Origin: Bacilli bacterium
Lineage (GTDB): Bacteria; Bacillota_I; Bacilli_A; Izemoplasmatales; Hujiaoplasmataceae
Length of the DNA stretch: 52,616 bases
Reading direction: 5' to 3'
Assembly (NCBI GenBank): GCA_018399755.1
Contig: JAGYOE010000006.1
Span: forward strand, 1 to 52,616
The notes beneath the pieces were generated by a model, which worked only from the letters and a program-made list of their open reading frames with translations, was not told the DNA's origin and did not search any database. How positions within the stretch are numbered: position 1 is the first letter of the stretch; each line of letters opens with the position of its first letter. Both the position numbers and the translations under genes were made by a program. Positions 1 through 8,111 of this stretch are shown here, piece by piece.

Positions 1-63
1 GACCTATCCCAGGTCTAAAAAAAGTCAAAAAAACTTTTTCTCATAACCCAGGAGAAAACACAT
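1..63 (-). promoter_or_regulatory. Expression platform of the cobalamin riboswitch
   Basis: This is the leader between the B12 aptamer and the window edge. On the minus strand it contains AAAAAGT-TTTTTTG-ACTTTTTTT, a weak all-A/U hairpin with a U run. At 1-15 a second small hairpin has the stem GACCT/AGGTC. The AGGTC arm could also pair with the B12-box strand GACCT, so switching between these pairings is possible. The downstream gene start is not in the window, so whether control is transcriptional or translational is undecided. Confidence 0.4.
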
Positions 64-214
64 AGTTATAGGTAGGTCTACCGGCTCAACATCAATCTAC
101 TTTGCTACCTTCCCGCTTTCGCAGTGGTTAATTGCATTTCGTCAGTTTTACGGTTGCTGGGACAGCTTGAGACTTTAACTCAATTCCCTGTTATGTATAA
201 ATACACCTCTAACT
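64..214 (-). ncRNA. Cobalamin (B12) riboswitch aptamer
   Basis: Read on the minus strand, this leader has the conserved blocks of an adenosylcobalamin riboswitch. The order is an AGAGGTG-like start, AACAGGGAA, GCTGTCCCAGCAACCGTAA, CCACTGCGAAAGCGGGAAGG, and the B12 box GAGCCGGTAGACCTACC. The ends pair as a closing P1 stem: AGTTAgAGGT (205-214) with ACCTaTAACT (64-73). The controlled gene lies left of the window and cannot be seen. By family knowledge such genes are usually B12 or cobalt transport, B12 synthesis, or B12-independent isozymes. Confidence 0.92.
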
Positions 215-232
215 TGTATTCAATTTAATTCA

Positions 233-261
233 ATTATAAACCATGAAAAATTACTTGTCAA
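233..261 (-). promoter_or_regulatory. Sigma-A promoter for the cobalamin riboswitch transcript
   Basis: Perfect consensus on the minus strand: -35 TTGACA (256-261), 17-nt spacer, -10 TATAAT (233-238). The predicted start lies just before the aptamer P1 stem. It sits right after the radC stop, so the riboswitch gene is transcribed independently of radC. Confidence 0.85.
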
Positions 262-278
262 TTGATATTTAAAAACTT

Positions 279-953
279 TTATTTTTGTTCAAATTCATTT
301 ATTGAAAGATATGAATTGTTACCTATTATTATATGATCAAGAATACTAATCTGTAATAATTTTCCCGCTTTTTTCATTATTTTTGTTAAATCTAAATCTT
401 GTCTTGATGGATAGGGATCTCCTGATGGATGGTTATGAACTAAAATAACTTGAAAAGCCGAATATTTCACCGCAAATTTAAAGACTTCTCTAGGGTGGAC
501 TAAGCTTTGTGCTAACCCTCCTCGAAATATTTCTCTTTTTGCTATTAAATTTGTTTTTAAATCTAAATACAAAGCAATCAAGACTTCTTGTTTTAAATCT
601 TTTAAATCATAGTTTAACAAATCGTAAACAGCTTTAGGAGAACTTATTTGTAATTTATCCTCTTTATTCAATAACACCCGCTTACCAAGTTCTAATGAAG
701 CTAATATAGTAATGGCTTTTGTATTACCTATACCTTTAATATTTTTTAATTCAGAAATTGTTTTTTCTCTAAGTTCAGCTAATGAATTAAGTTCATTAAT
801 TACTCTTTTTGACAAATCAATAACTGATTCATTTTTTCTTCCTATTCGTAATATGATGGCTAATAATTCATAATTACTCAAACTCTCTGGTCCATATGCA
901 AGAAGTCTTTCGCGTGGTCTTTCGACTTTTGGCATATCTTTAATTAAATACAT
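279..953 (-). CDS. radC: RadC family JAMM-domain protein
   Basis: RadC family (JAB1/MPN/Mov34). It was historically called a DNA repair protein, but its biochemical role is unproven. The 224 residues are full length for the family. An N-terminal helix-hairpin-helix region carries IKGIGNTKA near residue 73. The C-terminal MPN domain has the metal motif HNHPSGDP at 173-180, followed by PSRQD with the further metal aspartate, so the metal site looks intact. The start MYLIKDMPK aligns with the Bacillus RadC N-terminus. Upstream, GGGTGAT is the only plausible Shine-Dalgarno and lies inside the 3' arm of the folC terminator hairpin. It is downstream of folC, and the B12 riboswitch promoter begins immediately after it. 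Confidence 0.93.
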   Translation of the reverse strand: MYLIKDMPKVERPRERLLAYGPESLSNYELLAIILRIGRKNESVIDLSKRVINELNSLAELREKTISELKNIKGIGNTKAITILASLELGKRVLLNKEDKLQISSPKAVYDLLNYDLKDLKQEVLIALYLDLKTNLIAKREIFRGGLAQSLVHPREVFKFAVKYSAFQVILVHNHPSGDPYPSRQDLDLTKIMKKAGKLLQISILDHIIIGNNSYLSINEFEQK

Positions 954-988
954 AAAAAAATCACCCAGTATAATACTACTCTGGGTGA
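952..988 (-). terminator. Rho-independent terminator after folC
   Basis: Minus-strand hairpin with stem TCACCCAG/CTGGGTGA (961-968 and 981-988), followed by seven U residues reaching the radC start codon. It closes the Nudix-valS-folC operon. The 3' arm doubles as the best Shine-Dalgarno candidate for radC. Confidence 0.85.
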
Positions 989-999
989 TTGTTTATTCT

Positions 1000-2268
1000 T
1001 TAATTCACTAATAACTTTCTTATTTCAGAGATAAAATATAAAGACCCTGTAATAATCAAAACATCTTCTTGTTGTAAACTGTTTTTTAACTTATAAAATA
1101 TTTCTTTATAATTTTTATGATAAGACTTTTTATAATGAGTTGATTCAAAATACAATTCTTCTGCATCAGCTCTTCTTTTATACTCGAATTCAGTAAAATA
1201 TAATTCATCACAGAAATTATCAAGTTCTTCAATCATCTGTTTATGTTGTTTATCCTTCATAACTGAAAAAAGACATTTAACATTCTTATCTTTAAAAATT
1301 GTTCTAACAGAATTCTTTAAAGCAATGATACCGCCAATATTATGGGCTCCATCAATAACAATTCTATCATTAAAAATCTCAAATCGCCCAGGCCATTTGG
1401 TATTACATAAACCATTTCTTATATTATTTTCTGATATTGTTAGATTATTGTTTAATCTCAATAACCTTATTACTTCAATTGCTAATACAGCATTTTTCAC
1501 TTGGTGTAATCCTGTGATATTAAGTTCATAAGTGTTATTTTGATATTTAAACTTCGTTTTAGTTTTAATATCAATATCATTTACTAAATCAAAATTAACA
1601 ATTTTAAGACGACTATTTTTATCTGATGTTACTTCATAAAATAATGGAAAAAGCTTTAAATTTTCAATCGCTGTTACTAAAGGAATGTTATCTTTTACTA
1701 TTCCAAGTTTATTTAATGCAATTGATTCCAAAGAATTTCCTAATTGCTTCATATGATCATAGGATATATTAGTTATTACTGATATCTCCGGAATAATCAC
1801 ATTAGTCGCATCTAATAATCCGCCTAAACCAACTTCAACAATAGCATAATCTACTTCTTGGTCACGAAAATATAGAAAGGCAATCACTGTTAAAACCTCA
1901 AAAAAAGTTAATATTTCTTCAGGATTATCTTTTTTTAATTTTTCAGATATATCATATAAAATATTTGTATATTTTACTAAAGAATCGTCTGAAATATTTA
2001 CTTGATTAATTCTAATTCTATCATTAAATTCAACAATATAAGGTGAGGTGTATAAACCCACCTTATATCCAGCATCTACAAGAATATTTTTTATAAAATT
2101 TGCGGTTGAACCTTTACCATTAGTTCCAGCTACATGTACTGACTTAAATTCTTTATGTGGATTGCCAAGCATAGCTAAAGCCTTGGTTATTCTTGTCAAA
2201 TCAAGCCTAGAACCAAATCTTTTAATATTTTCTATCCAATTTTGTGCTGCTTTTAAATTATTAAACAT
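1000..2268 (-). CDS. folC: Bifunctional folylpolyglutamate/dihydrofolate synthase
   Basis: Mur-ligase-type ATP-dependent enzyme that adds glutamate to folates. In organisms with folate synthesis it also makes dihydrofolate from dihydropteroate. The ATP-binding P-loop GTNGKGST is at residues 48-55, VEVGLGGLLDATN follows near residue 150, and the C-terminal domain has the IDGAHN block (near residue 305) typical of FolC. At 422 residues it is full length. The start is 1 nt after the valS stop with AAAGGG as ribosome site, so it is probably translationally coupled to valS and controlled by the valine T-box. valS-folC is a common gene pair in Bacillota. Confidence 0.95.
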   Translation of the reverse strand: MFNNLKAAQNWIENIKRFGSRLDLTRITKALAMLGNPHKEFKSVHVAGTNGKGSTANFIKNILVDAGYKVGLYTSPYIVEFNDRIRINQVNISDDSLVKYTNILYDISEKLKKDNPEEILTFFEVLTVIAFLYFRDQEVDYAIVEVGLGGLLDATNVIIPEISVITNISYDHMKQLGNSLESIALNKLGIVKDNIPLVTAIENLKLFPLFYEVTSDKNSRLKIVNFDLVNDIDIKTKTKFKYQNNTYELNITGLHQVKNAVLAIEVIRLLRLNNNLTISENNIRNGLCNTKWPGRFEIFNDRIVIDGAHNIGGIIALKNSVRTIFKDKNVKCLFSVMKDKQHKQMIEELDNFCDELYFTEFEYKRRADAEELYFESTHYKKSYHKNYKEIFYKLKNSLQQEDVLIITGSLYFISEIRKLLVN

Positions 2269-2269
2269 T

Positions 2270-4840
2270 TTAACCCTTTAAATCCGTTAAACGATTATTA
2301 GCATTTATATAACGCTTTTTATAAGCTTCTAGTTTATTCTTTTCTTCTGTAATTTTCATTTTTGGCGCTTTAGAAATAAAGTTATCATTATTTAACATTT
2401 TTTCGCAACGATTAATTTCATTTTCTAAAGTTTTTATTTCATTTCTAACCTTTTCAATTTCTTCATTAATATTTACTAATGAACCTAAAGGAATAGCAAC
2501 TTGAATATCATTTAAAATAATCGAAACAGCATTTGTTATTGAATCTAAATCCTGATTATAACTTAGAGACTTAGGATTCAAGAATTTGTTAATATATTTT
2601 TTATTACTATCTAAAAATTCTTGATTTTCTTTACTAGTGCTAATAAATATATCAATTGGTTTTGACCAGGCAACATGGTATTCATTTCTTATATTTCTGA
2701 TTTTTTTAATTAATTCAAAAAACCATTCTTTTTCTAAAACATTATCAAATCTAAAATTAGCCAGTTTTGGCCAACTATCAATCATAATTGAAATTTCTTT
2801 ATGTGGAAGTTGTTGGTATATTTCTTCAGTAACAAATGGCATAAATGGATGTAATAATTTAATCACTTTATCTAAAACATAGATTAATACTATCTTAGTT
2901 GATTTATTATCTGATAATTTTGTCATTTCAACATACCATGAAGCAAAGTCATGCCACGTAAAATTATAAATAAGTCTAGCTACTTCACTAAATTCATATC
3001 TATCAAAAAATTTATCAGTGTTTTCAATTAATAATTCTAGTTTTGTTAATATCCATTTATCCGCAAAATTTAAAACATTACTATCAATTTTAATATCAGA
3101 GTAATTTATCTCTTCTGTATTCATTATTACATAACGACTAATATTCCACAATTTATTAATAAAATTCCAACTTGATTCAACTTTTTCTTCTTCATATCTT
3201 AAATCAAGCCCCGGTGCGGAATTTGTTGTAATAAAATATCTTAATGAATCAGCACCATAATTATTAATAACTTCAATTGGGTCTACACCATTACCTAAAG
3301 ATTTGGACATCTTTCTTCCTTCCTCATCTCTTATTAACCCATGTAATAAACAATCTTTAAATGGGGTTTTATCTGTAAACTCAATTCCTTGAAAAATCAT
3401 TCTTGAAACCCAAAAGAAAATAATATCATAGCCAGTAACCATAACATCGTTTGGATAATAACGTTTATAATCGTTAGTTTCTTCTGGCCAACCTAGAGTT
3501 GAAAACGGCCATAAAGCTGATGAAAACCAAGTATCTAATACATCTTTATCTTGAATCCATCCACTTTCTTTAGGAGCTTCTTCACCAACATAAATTTCAT
3601 CATTTTTATACCATACTGGTATTCTGTGTCCCCACCATAATTGTCTAGATATGCACCAATCTTCAATACCTTCCATCCAATTAAAAAAGATTTTTCTAAA
3701 TCTTTCGGGAATAAAATTAACTTGATTCTTAGTTAAAGCATTTTTTGCTAAGCCATCCATTTTAACAAACCATTGTTTAGATAATCTCGGTTCAACTATT
3801 ACATCTGTTCTTTCTGAATGACCAACATTATGAGTTATAGGTTCAGTTTTTGAAATTAAATTATCTCTTGCTAAATCTTCTAGAATATCTCTTCTACAAT
3901 CGAATCGATTCATTCCTTCGTATTTATGTGCTAACTCATTCATTGTACCATCTGAATTCATACATAAAGGCATGTCTAAATCATGACGTTTACCTACTTC
4001 AAAATCATTAGGGTCATGAGCAGGAGTAACTTTTACAATACCTGTCCCAAACTCTTGATCAACAAATTTATCCGTAATAATTTTAATTTTTCTTTTTGTT
4101 GTTGGTATATAAACTTCTTTTCCTTGCAAATCTAAAAAACGCTTATCCTCAGGGTGAACCATTAATGCAGTATCACCAAACATTGTTTCTGGTCTTGTTG
4201 TAGCTATTTCAATATAATTATCTTCATTAACTATTTTATATTTTATATAATACAATGCGCCTTTAACTTCTTTATGTTCAATTTCAATATTTGATAAAGC
4301 TGTTTTAGCCTCAACATCCCAATTAATAATTCTTTCTCCTTGATAAATTAAGCCTTTATTGTATAAATCAATAAAAACTTTATTAACAGCTTTTGATAAA
4401 CCTTCATCTAAAGTAAAACGTTCTTTAGAATAATCTAAAGATAAGCCCATTTTTTCCCATTGATCACGGATGTATTTAGAATAATCTTCTTTCCATTTCC
4501 AAGCTATTTCTAAATATTTTTCTCGCCCTAATTCATAACGATTTATACCTTTATCTCTTAAAGATTGATCGACTTTAGCTTGTGTAGCAATACCAGCGTG
4601 ATCCATACCAGGCAAATATAAAGCGTCATATCCTTGCATTCTTTTTCTTCTAATAATCATATCTTGTAAAGTGTTATCCCAAGTATGCCCTAAATGTAAC
4701 TTTCCAGTTACATTTGGAGGAGGAATAACTATTGTAAATGGTTTTTTACTTAAATCACCACTAGAAAACAGGTTGTTTTTTAACCAAAACTCATATTTAC
4801 CTGCTTCTACTTCTTGTGGATTATATTTTTTCTCCATCAT
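2270..4840 (-). CDS. valS: Valyl-tRNA synthetase
   Basis: Class Ia aminoacyl-tRNA synthetase that charges tRNA-Val. The catalytic signature PPPNVTGKLHLGH lies near residues 40-52 and KMSKS near 510-514. The editing domain (TTRPETMFGDTA) lies between them. An anticodon-binding domain and the C-terminal coiled-coil arm (roughly the last 65 residues) complete a full-length enzyme of 856 residues. The start chosen is ATG at 4840, preceded by GAAGGGA at proper spacing. A longer in-frame TTG at 4855 lies inside that ribosome site and is unlikely. The first codons overlap the 3' end of the Nudix gene, so the two are co-translated. Confidence 0.97.
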   Translation of the reverse strand: MMEKKYNPQEVEAGKYEFWLKNNLFSSGDLSKKPFTIVIPPPNVTGKLHLGHTWDNTLQDMIIRRKRMQGYDALYLPGMDHAGIATQAKVDQSLRDKGINRYELGREKYLEIAWKWKEDYSKYIRDQWEKMGLSLDYSKERFTLDEGLSKAVNKVFIDLYNKGLIYQGERIINWDVEAKTALSNIEIEHKEVKGALYYIKYKIVNEDNYIEIATTRPETMFGDTALMVHPEDKRFLDLQGKEVYIPTTKRKIKIITDKFVDQEFGTGIVKVTPAHDPNDFEVGKRHDLDMPLCMNSDGTMNELAHKYEGMNRFDCRRDILEDLARDNLISKTEPITHNVGHSERTDVIVEPRLSKQWFVKMDGLAKNALTKNQVNFIPERFRKIFFNWMEGIEDWCISRQLWWGHRIPVWYKNDEIYVGEEAPKESGWIQDKDVLDTWFSSALWPFSTLGWPEETNDYKRYYPNDVMVTGYDIIFFWVSRMIFQGIEFTDKTPFKDCLLHGLIRDEEGRKMSKSLGNGVDPIEVINNYGADSLRYFITTNSAPGLDLRYEEEKVESSWNFINKLWNISRYVIMNTEEINYSDIKIDSNVLNFADKWILTKLELLIENTDKFFDRYEFSEVARLIYNFTWHDFASWYVEMTKLSDNKSTKIVLIYVLDKVIKLLHPFMPFVTEEIYQQLPHKEISIMIDSWPKLANFRFDNVLEKEWFFELIKKIRNIRNEYHVAWSKPIDIFISTSKENQEFLDSNKKYINKFLNPKSLSYNQDLDSITNAVSIILNDIQVAIPLGSLVNINEEIEKVRNEIKTLENEINRCEKMLNNDNFISKAPKMKITEEKNKLEAYKKRYINANNRLTDLKG

Positions 4841-5306
4841 AATTTTTCCCTTCAACTAAATTTAATTTATCGTTATAATAAGCTTCGATTATTTCAATTG
4901 TATCAATTGAATGAATTTGTGGTAAATTTTCATAATCAAAGTATTTTAATTCTTTTGATTCACTATCATTTATTTTTAAATCTGAAGATTTTAATTCTCC
5001 AAAAAAAGCAAAACTAATGATTCGGGCTCGGTCTTTTTTTCGCCATCTCATAAAAGGATTATTAAAAACACCTAAAAATCGGATTAATTCAACATCAAGA
5101 TTAGTTTCTTCCTTTACCTCACGAATAGCAGCTTGAGTAATAGTTTCTTCAATTTCAAGTAATCCTCCAGGTAATCCCCATAACAAATTATCGCTGCGCT
5201 TTTGTAATAATATTTGGTTATTATTATTAACAATCACAACCGCACACGCATTAACAATTATATTATCGTTTCCTACTTTTGCTCGTAAATCTTTAATATA
5301 GCTCAT
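4821..5306 (-). CDS. Nudix hydrolase, first gene of the valine T-box operon
   Basis: Nudix (MutT-like) pyrophosphohydrolase of 161 residues. The Nudix box G-x5-E-x7-RE-x2-EE-x-G runs from GGLLEIEETITQAA into REVKEETNLD near residues 47-68, with the catalytic RE and EE present. The substrate cannot be told from sequence; nucleoside-diphosphate derivatives are usual. AGAGGTGA precedes the ATG. It is the first gene behind the valine T-box and overlaps valS by 20 nt, so it should be induced by uncharged tRNA-Val. That placement is unusual for a Nudix gene. A second, only distantly similar Nudix gene lies at 41842-42318. Confidence 0.92.
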   Translation of the reverse strand: MSYIKDLRAKVGNDNIIVNACAVVIVNNNNQILLQKRSDNLLWGLPGGLLEIEETITQAAIREVKEETNLDVELIRFLGVFNNPFMRWRKKDRARIISFAFFGELKSSDLKINDSESKELKYFDYENLPQIHSIDTIEIIEAYYNDKLNLVEGKNYDGEKI

Positions 5307-5320
5307 AATTCACCTCTAAA

Positions 5321-5545
5321 ATAAAAAAATCGCCCAAATAAAGGACGATTATTAACCGTGGTACCACCTTAGTTCTAGATAACTAGCACTTAATATCTGT
5401 TAACGCCAGCTACGTTTTAGACTACTTATTTCATCTAAACTACTCCATGGCTACCTTCCTCACTACAGAAGTAAACTTACACCAACCGTTTACTCGCTTT
5501 TTTTCTGTGGGTGAGTACTCCTCCACTTCCCTGTATTTGTCTTGT
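5321..5545 (-). ncRNA. T-box leader, valine-specific
   Basis: tRNA-sensing leader on the minus strand. The T-box antiterminator sequence AAGGTGGTACCACGG is at 5356-5370. It is followed by a terminator with stem AATCGTCC/GGGCGATT (5329-5350) and a U run. The Stem I distal part GGTTGGTGTAAG is visible. In the specifier loop, GAAG-GTA-GCCATGGAG aligns with the GAA-AUC-ACUUCU-GAG pattern of isoleucine T-boxes, giving GUA (Val). It controls the Nudix gene, valS and folC. Its 5' part overlaps the last codons of the methyltransferase gene. Confidence 0.95.
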
Positions 5546-6209
5546 ATTTTACCAAAGGTTCTTCAAAATGTAAAGTAAATTCATTTATATTTTCAATAAT
5601 TATTATACCAGTATATTCATTTACATCAAAAAAACTCAGACCCAAATTATTACCAATTTTATTTACAAAATGACTGTATATATGAAAATTTAAACCTAAT
5701 TCATGATAATCTTGTTGTTTATAAAAAAAGTTTATCTTAGCTGTTTCATTGATAAAAAGCAAATCACCAATTATTATTTTACCAAATTTAGCTAAATTAT
5801 TTACCAATAAATTTATTAAATCTATTGTGGTTTTAAAATCAAAATGCATAAATAAATAGTTAATAATAATATAGTCAAATTTCTTGTTTTTAATATTCTC
5901 TGGTAGTCCTTTTAAAATATCGTGATAAATAAAAACAGCTTTAGATTGCTTTTTTTTAGCTATTTCAATCATCGCTCTTGAACGATCTACACCATATAAT
6001 GAAAACTTATTTGGATCAATTTTATCATAAAGTTTTGCGGTTCCACAACCCAAATCTAATATATTAACTTTTTTATCTTTTTCTAATAAATAATCTGTTA
6101 CTATATCTTGGATAGTTTTGTATCCAGAATATGGAAAAAGATTCTCTTTAACATCATTATCAACAAGCTTATCATATTCTTTAGCAATATGATCATAAAA
6201 ACTATTCAT
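5490..6209 (-). CDS. Class I SAM-dependent methyltransferase
   Basis: Rossmann-fold methyltransferase of 239 residues. Motif I ILDLGCGTAKL (about residues 50-60) binds S-adenosylmethionine. YGVDRS provides the acidic residue of motif II, and FDYIIINYLFMHF resembles motif IV. The substrate is unknown. The start chosen is ATG at 6209, with GAGGGAT five bases upstream and a 1-nt gap to the engB stop. An in-frame ATG at 6221 would place the ribosome site inside the gene. The last 17 or so codons overlap the 5' strand of the valine T-box Stem I, and a promoter for that T-box lies within the coding region. No terminator separates this gene from the T-box operon. Confidence 0.85.
   Translation of the reverse strand: MNSFYDHIAKEYDKLVDNDVKENLFPYSGYKTIQDIVTDYLLEKDKKVNILDLGCGTAKLYDKIDPNKFSLYGVDRSRAMIEIAKKKQSKAVFIYHDILKGLPENIKNKKFDYIIINYLFMHFDFKTTIDLINLLVNNLAKFGKIIIGDLLFINETAKINFFYKQQDYHELGLNFHIYSHFVNKIGNNLGLSFFDVNEYTGIIIIENINEFTLHFEEPLVKYKTNTGKWRSTHPQKKSE
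5546..5574 (-). promoter_or_regulatory. Promoter of the valine T-box operon
   Basis: -35 TTTACA (5569-5574), 17-nt spacer, -10 TAAAAT (5546-5551) on the minus strand. It lies inside the methyltransferase coding region. The predicted start falls at the 5' end of T-box Stem I. Confidence 0.65.
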
Positions 6210-6210
6210 A

Positions 6211-6798
6211 TTATCCCTCATTAATTTGATCTAAAATAATATCCCAAATTAAGTCATGATTGACTTTTGTTTGAATAGAGTATTTTAAAATTGTATCTTG
6301 TACTCTAGGATTAAGTTTCTTTTCAATTATTTGTTTTTGCTTTTTAATTTTATTATTAGATAGTTTATCTGCTTTTGTAAGTACAATTAAGATATTAAAA
6401 CCACAGCTTTTAAAATAATCATACATTAGTAAATCATCTTCATTAGGCTCTCTTCTTATATCCAATAATAAAACTGCTAAAGCAGGCAATCCTGATTGTA
6501 AATATTCATCAATCATCGTCGCAAATTTAACCATCTCAGCTTGATTAATTTTAGCATAACCATACCCAGGAATATCAACAAAATAAAATATATCATTAAT
6601 TAAGAAAAAATTAATTAATCTTGTTTTACCTGGTGTTTGTGAAACTTTAGCTATTTTTTTGCTATTTAATAACGAATTGATAAAAGAAGATTTTCCGACA
6701 TTTGATCTGCCTGAAAATACAATTTGTGGTAAGTTATCTTGTGGATAATTACTAGAATCAACCGCAGAAGTTATAAATTTCGCACTTGTAATTTTCAC
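6211..6798 (-). CDS. engB: Ribosome biogenesis GTPase EngB/YsxC
   Basis: Essential TRAFAC-class GTPase that acts in late assembly of the large ribosomal subunit. P-loop GRSNVGKSS is at about residues 30-38, G2 is in the KTRLINFF region, G3 DIPGYGYAK, and G4 TKAD. I chose GTG at 6798 (195 residues, the same length as Bacillus YsxC) because GGAGTGAT lies 7 nt upstream and VKITSAK aligns with the Bacillus MKVTKSE start. An ATG-started frame extends to 6834 but lacks a ribosome site. In Bacillus the gene follows lon; here it follows the two M16 peptidase genes. Confidence 0.95.
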   Translation of the reverse strand: MKITSAKFITSAVDSSNYPQDNLPQIVFSGRSNVGKSSFINSLLNSKKIAKVSQTPGKTRLINFFLINDIFYFVDIPGYGYAKINQAEMVKFATMIDEYLQSGLPALAVLLLDIRREPNEDDLLMYDYFKSCGFNILIVLTKADKLSNNKIKKQKQIIEKKLNPRVQDTILKYSIQTKVNHDLIWDIILDQINEG

Positions 6799-6845
6799 TA
6801 TATCACTCCAACTTTTATTATAACATTTTATCAAAAAATGTGTAA

Positions 6846-8111
6846 TTATTTATTAATATAGCAAGTAGAGAAAATACTTTTATCGCTAATAACTTCTTTA
6901 GTAATTAAAACATCTTCAACTTTAATATTTGAGATAACATCTAAATAATTATAAATATTAATATGCTTTAATATTAAATCTGAAAGAATATAATTGATTT
7001 TATAAACATTTTCAAAATAGCCAATATAATTCCCTATTCTGCTACGTTTATGAGCAAGAAAAATATCTTTTTCAATCGGTTCTAAATTATATAGCATCTG
7101 TTTAATATGCTTAATAAGTTTCTTTGGTTTATTTGATTCACTACCAATTGTAAAATATGCATAATTACCAGTTATTTTGACATAAGTTGAATACATATAA
7201 TTAATTAGGTTTTCGGTTTCTAAAAGTTGATAATTCTTTGAACTTTCTCCGAAATAATACTCAAAAAACAAAATTATTGCTAGTCTTTTTATATTTTTAT
7301 CTATATTTTTAAATATAGTTAAATCGATTTTAAGGCCAATCATTACATAATTAACTTTTTGATTAAGATTAGTCTTAACAAAATCTTTATTTGTACTAGA
7401 TTTATCATTAAATACTAATTTGGGTTTCATTCCATATATATTTGGTAGTTTATTGAAATTAGATTCTTTTATAACCTTTAAAATATCCTCTGGTTCAAAT
7501 GCTCCAGTTACTATTAAAGTCATATTGCTAGGTTGATAAAAATGGTTTATAGCTTGATTTAGTACTGTAAAATTAATTTTATTAACCGAATCTATTGTTC
7601 CGGCAATATCAACCCATACTTTATTATCTTGATACATCTGTTTAAGTAATTCATCATTAACTTGATTATACAAGTTATCTTCATACATTAAAATTTCTTT
7701 TTTGATAATATTTCTTTCTTTATTAATGGTTTTATCCGTAATCTTTACCTCAGAAAAATGTTTTAAGAAACGTCTTAATAATTCGATAAAATTTACTTGT
7801 GAATTAAAGTAATATTTTGTAACTTCTCTTGATGTATAAGCATTTATATCAGCATTCTTATCCGCAAATTCATCACTTAAATTAATATCATCATTTTCAA
7901 AATATACATGTTCTAAAAAGTGAGCCGTTCCTGCAGGCAAACTGTATTTTTTATTATCTAGAATATATTCTAGGTCTTGTCCACCAAAGTTAACTTGTAA
8001 AGCACAATAGTTGTCTATAAGCTCATTTTTAGGATGAATATATACTTCTAACCCATTATTCAATTTTTCATAATAAATAAATTCATCTTTAAGTAGTTTT
8101 GTTTTAATCAT
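6846..8111 (-). CDS. M16 family zinc metallopeptidase, catalytic (YmfH-like)
   Basis: Insulinase/pitrilysin family peptidase of 421 residues. The inverted zinc motif HxxEH is present as HFLEH at residues 64-68. NADINAYTS follows downstream, as in active M16 proteins. The C-terminal half resembles the non-catalytic M16 domain. It overlaps the preceding ymfF-like gene by four bases (ATGA), so translation is coupled. In Bacillus the ymfF-ymfH pair is similarly ordered, with one member keeping the zinc motif and the other not, which suggests a heterodimer. The substrate is unknown. No signal peptide is seen, so it is probably cytoplasmic. Confidence 0.9.
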   Translation of the reverse strand: MIKTKLLKDEFIYYEKLNNGLEVYIHPKNELIDNYCALQVNFGGQDLEYILDNKKYSLPAGTAHFLEHVYFENDDINLSDEFADKNADINAYTSREVTKYYFNSQVNFIELLRRFLKHFSEVKITDKTINKERNIIKKEILMYEDNLYNQVNDELLKQMYQDNKVWVDIAGTIDSVNKINFTVLNQAINHFYQPSNMTLIVTGAFEPEDILKVIKESNFNKLPNIYGMKPKLVFNDKSSTNKDFVKTNLNQKVNYVMIGLKIDLTIFKNIDKNIKRLAIILFFEYYFGESSKNYQLLETENLINYMYSTYVKITGNYAYFTIGSESNKPKKLIKHIKQMLYNLEPIEKDIFLAHKRSRIGNYIGYFENVYKINYILSDLILKHINIYNYLDVISNIKVEDVLITKEVISDKSIFSTCYINK

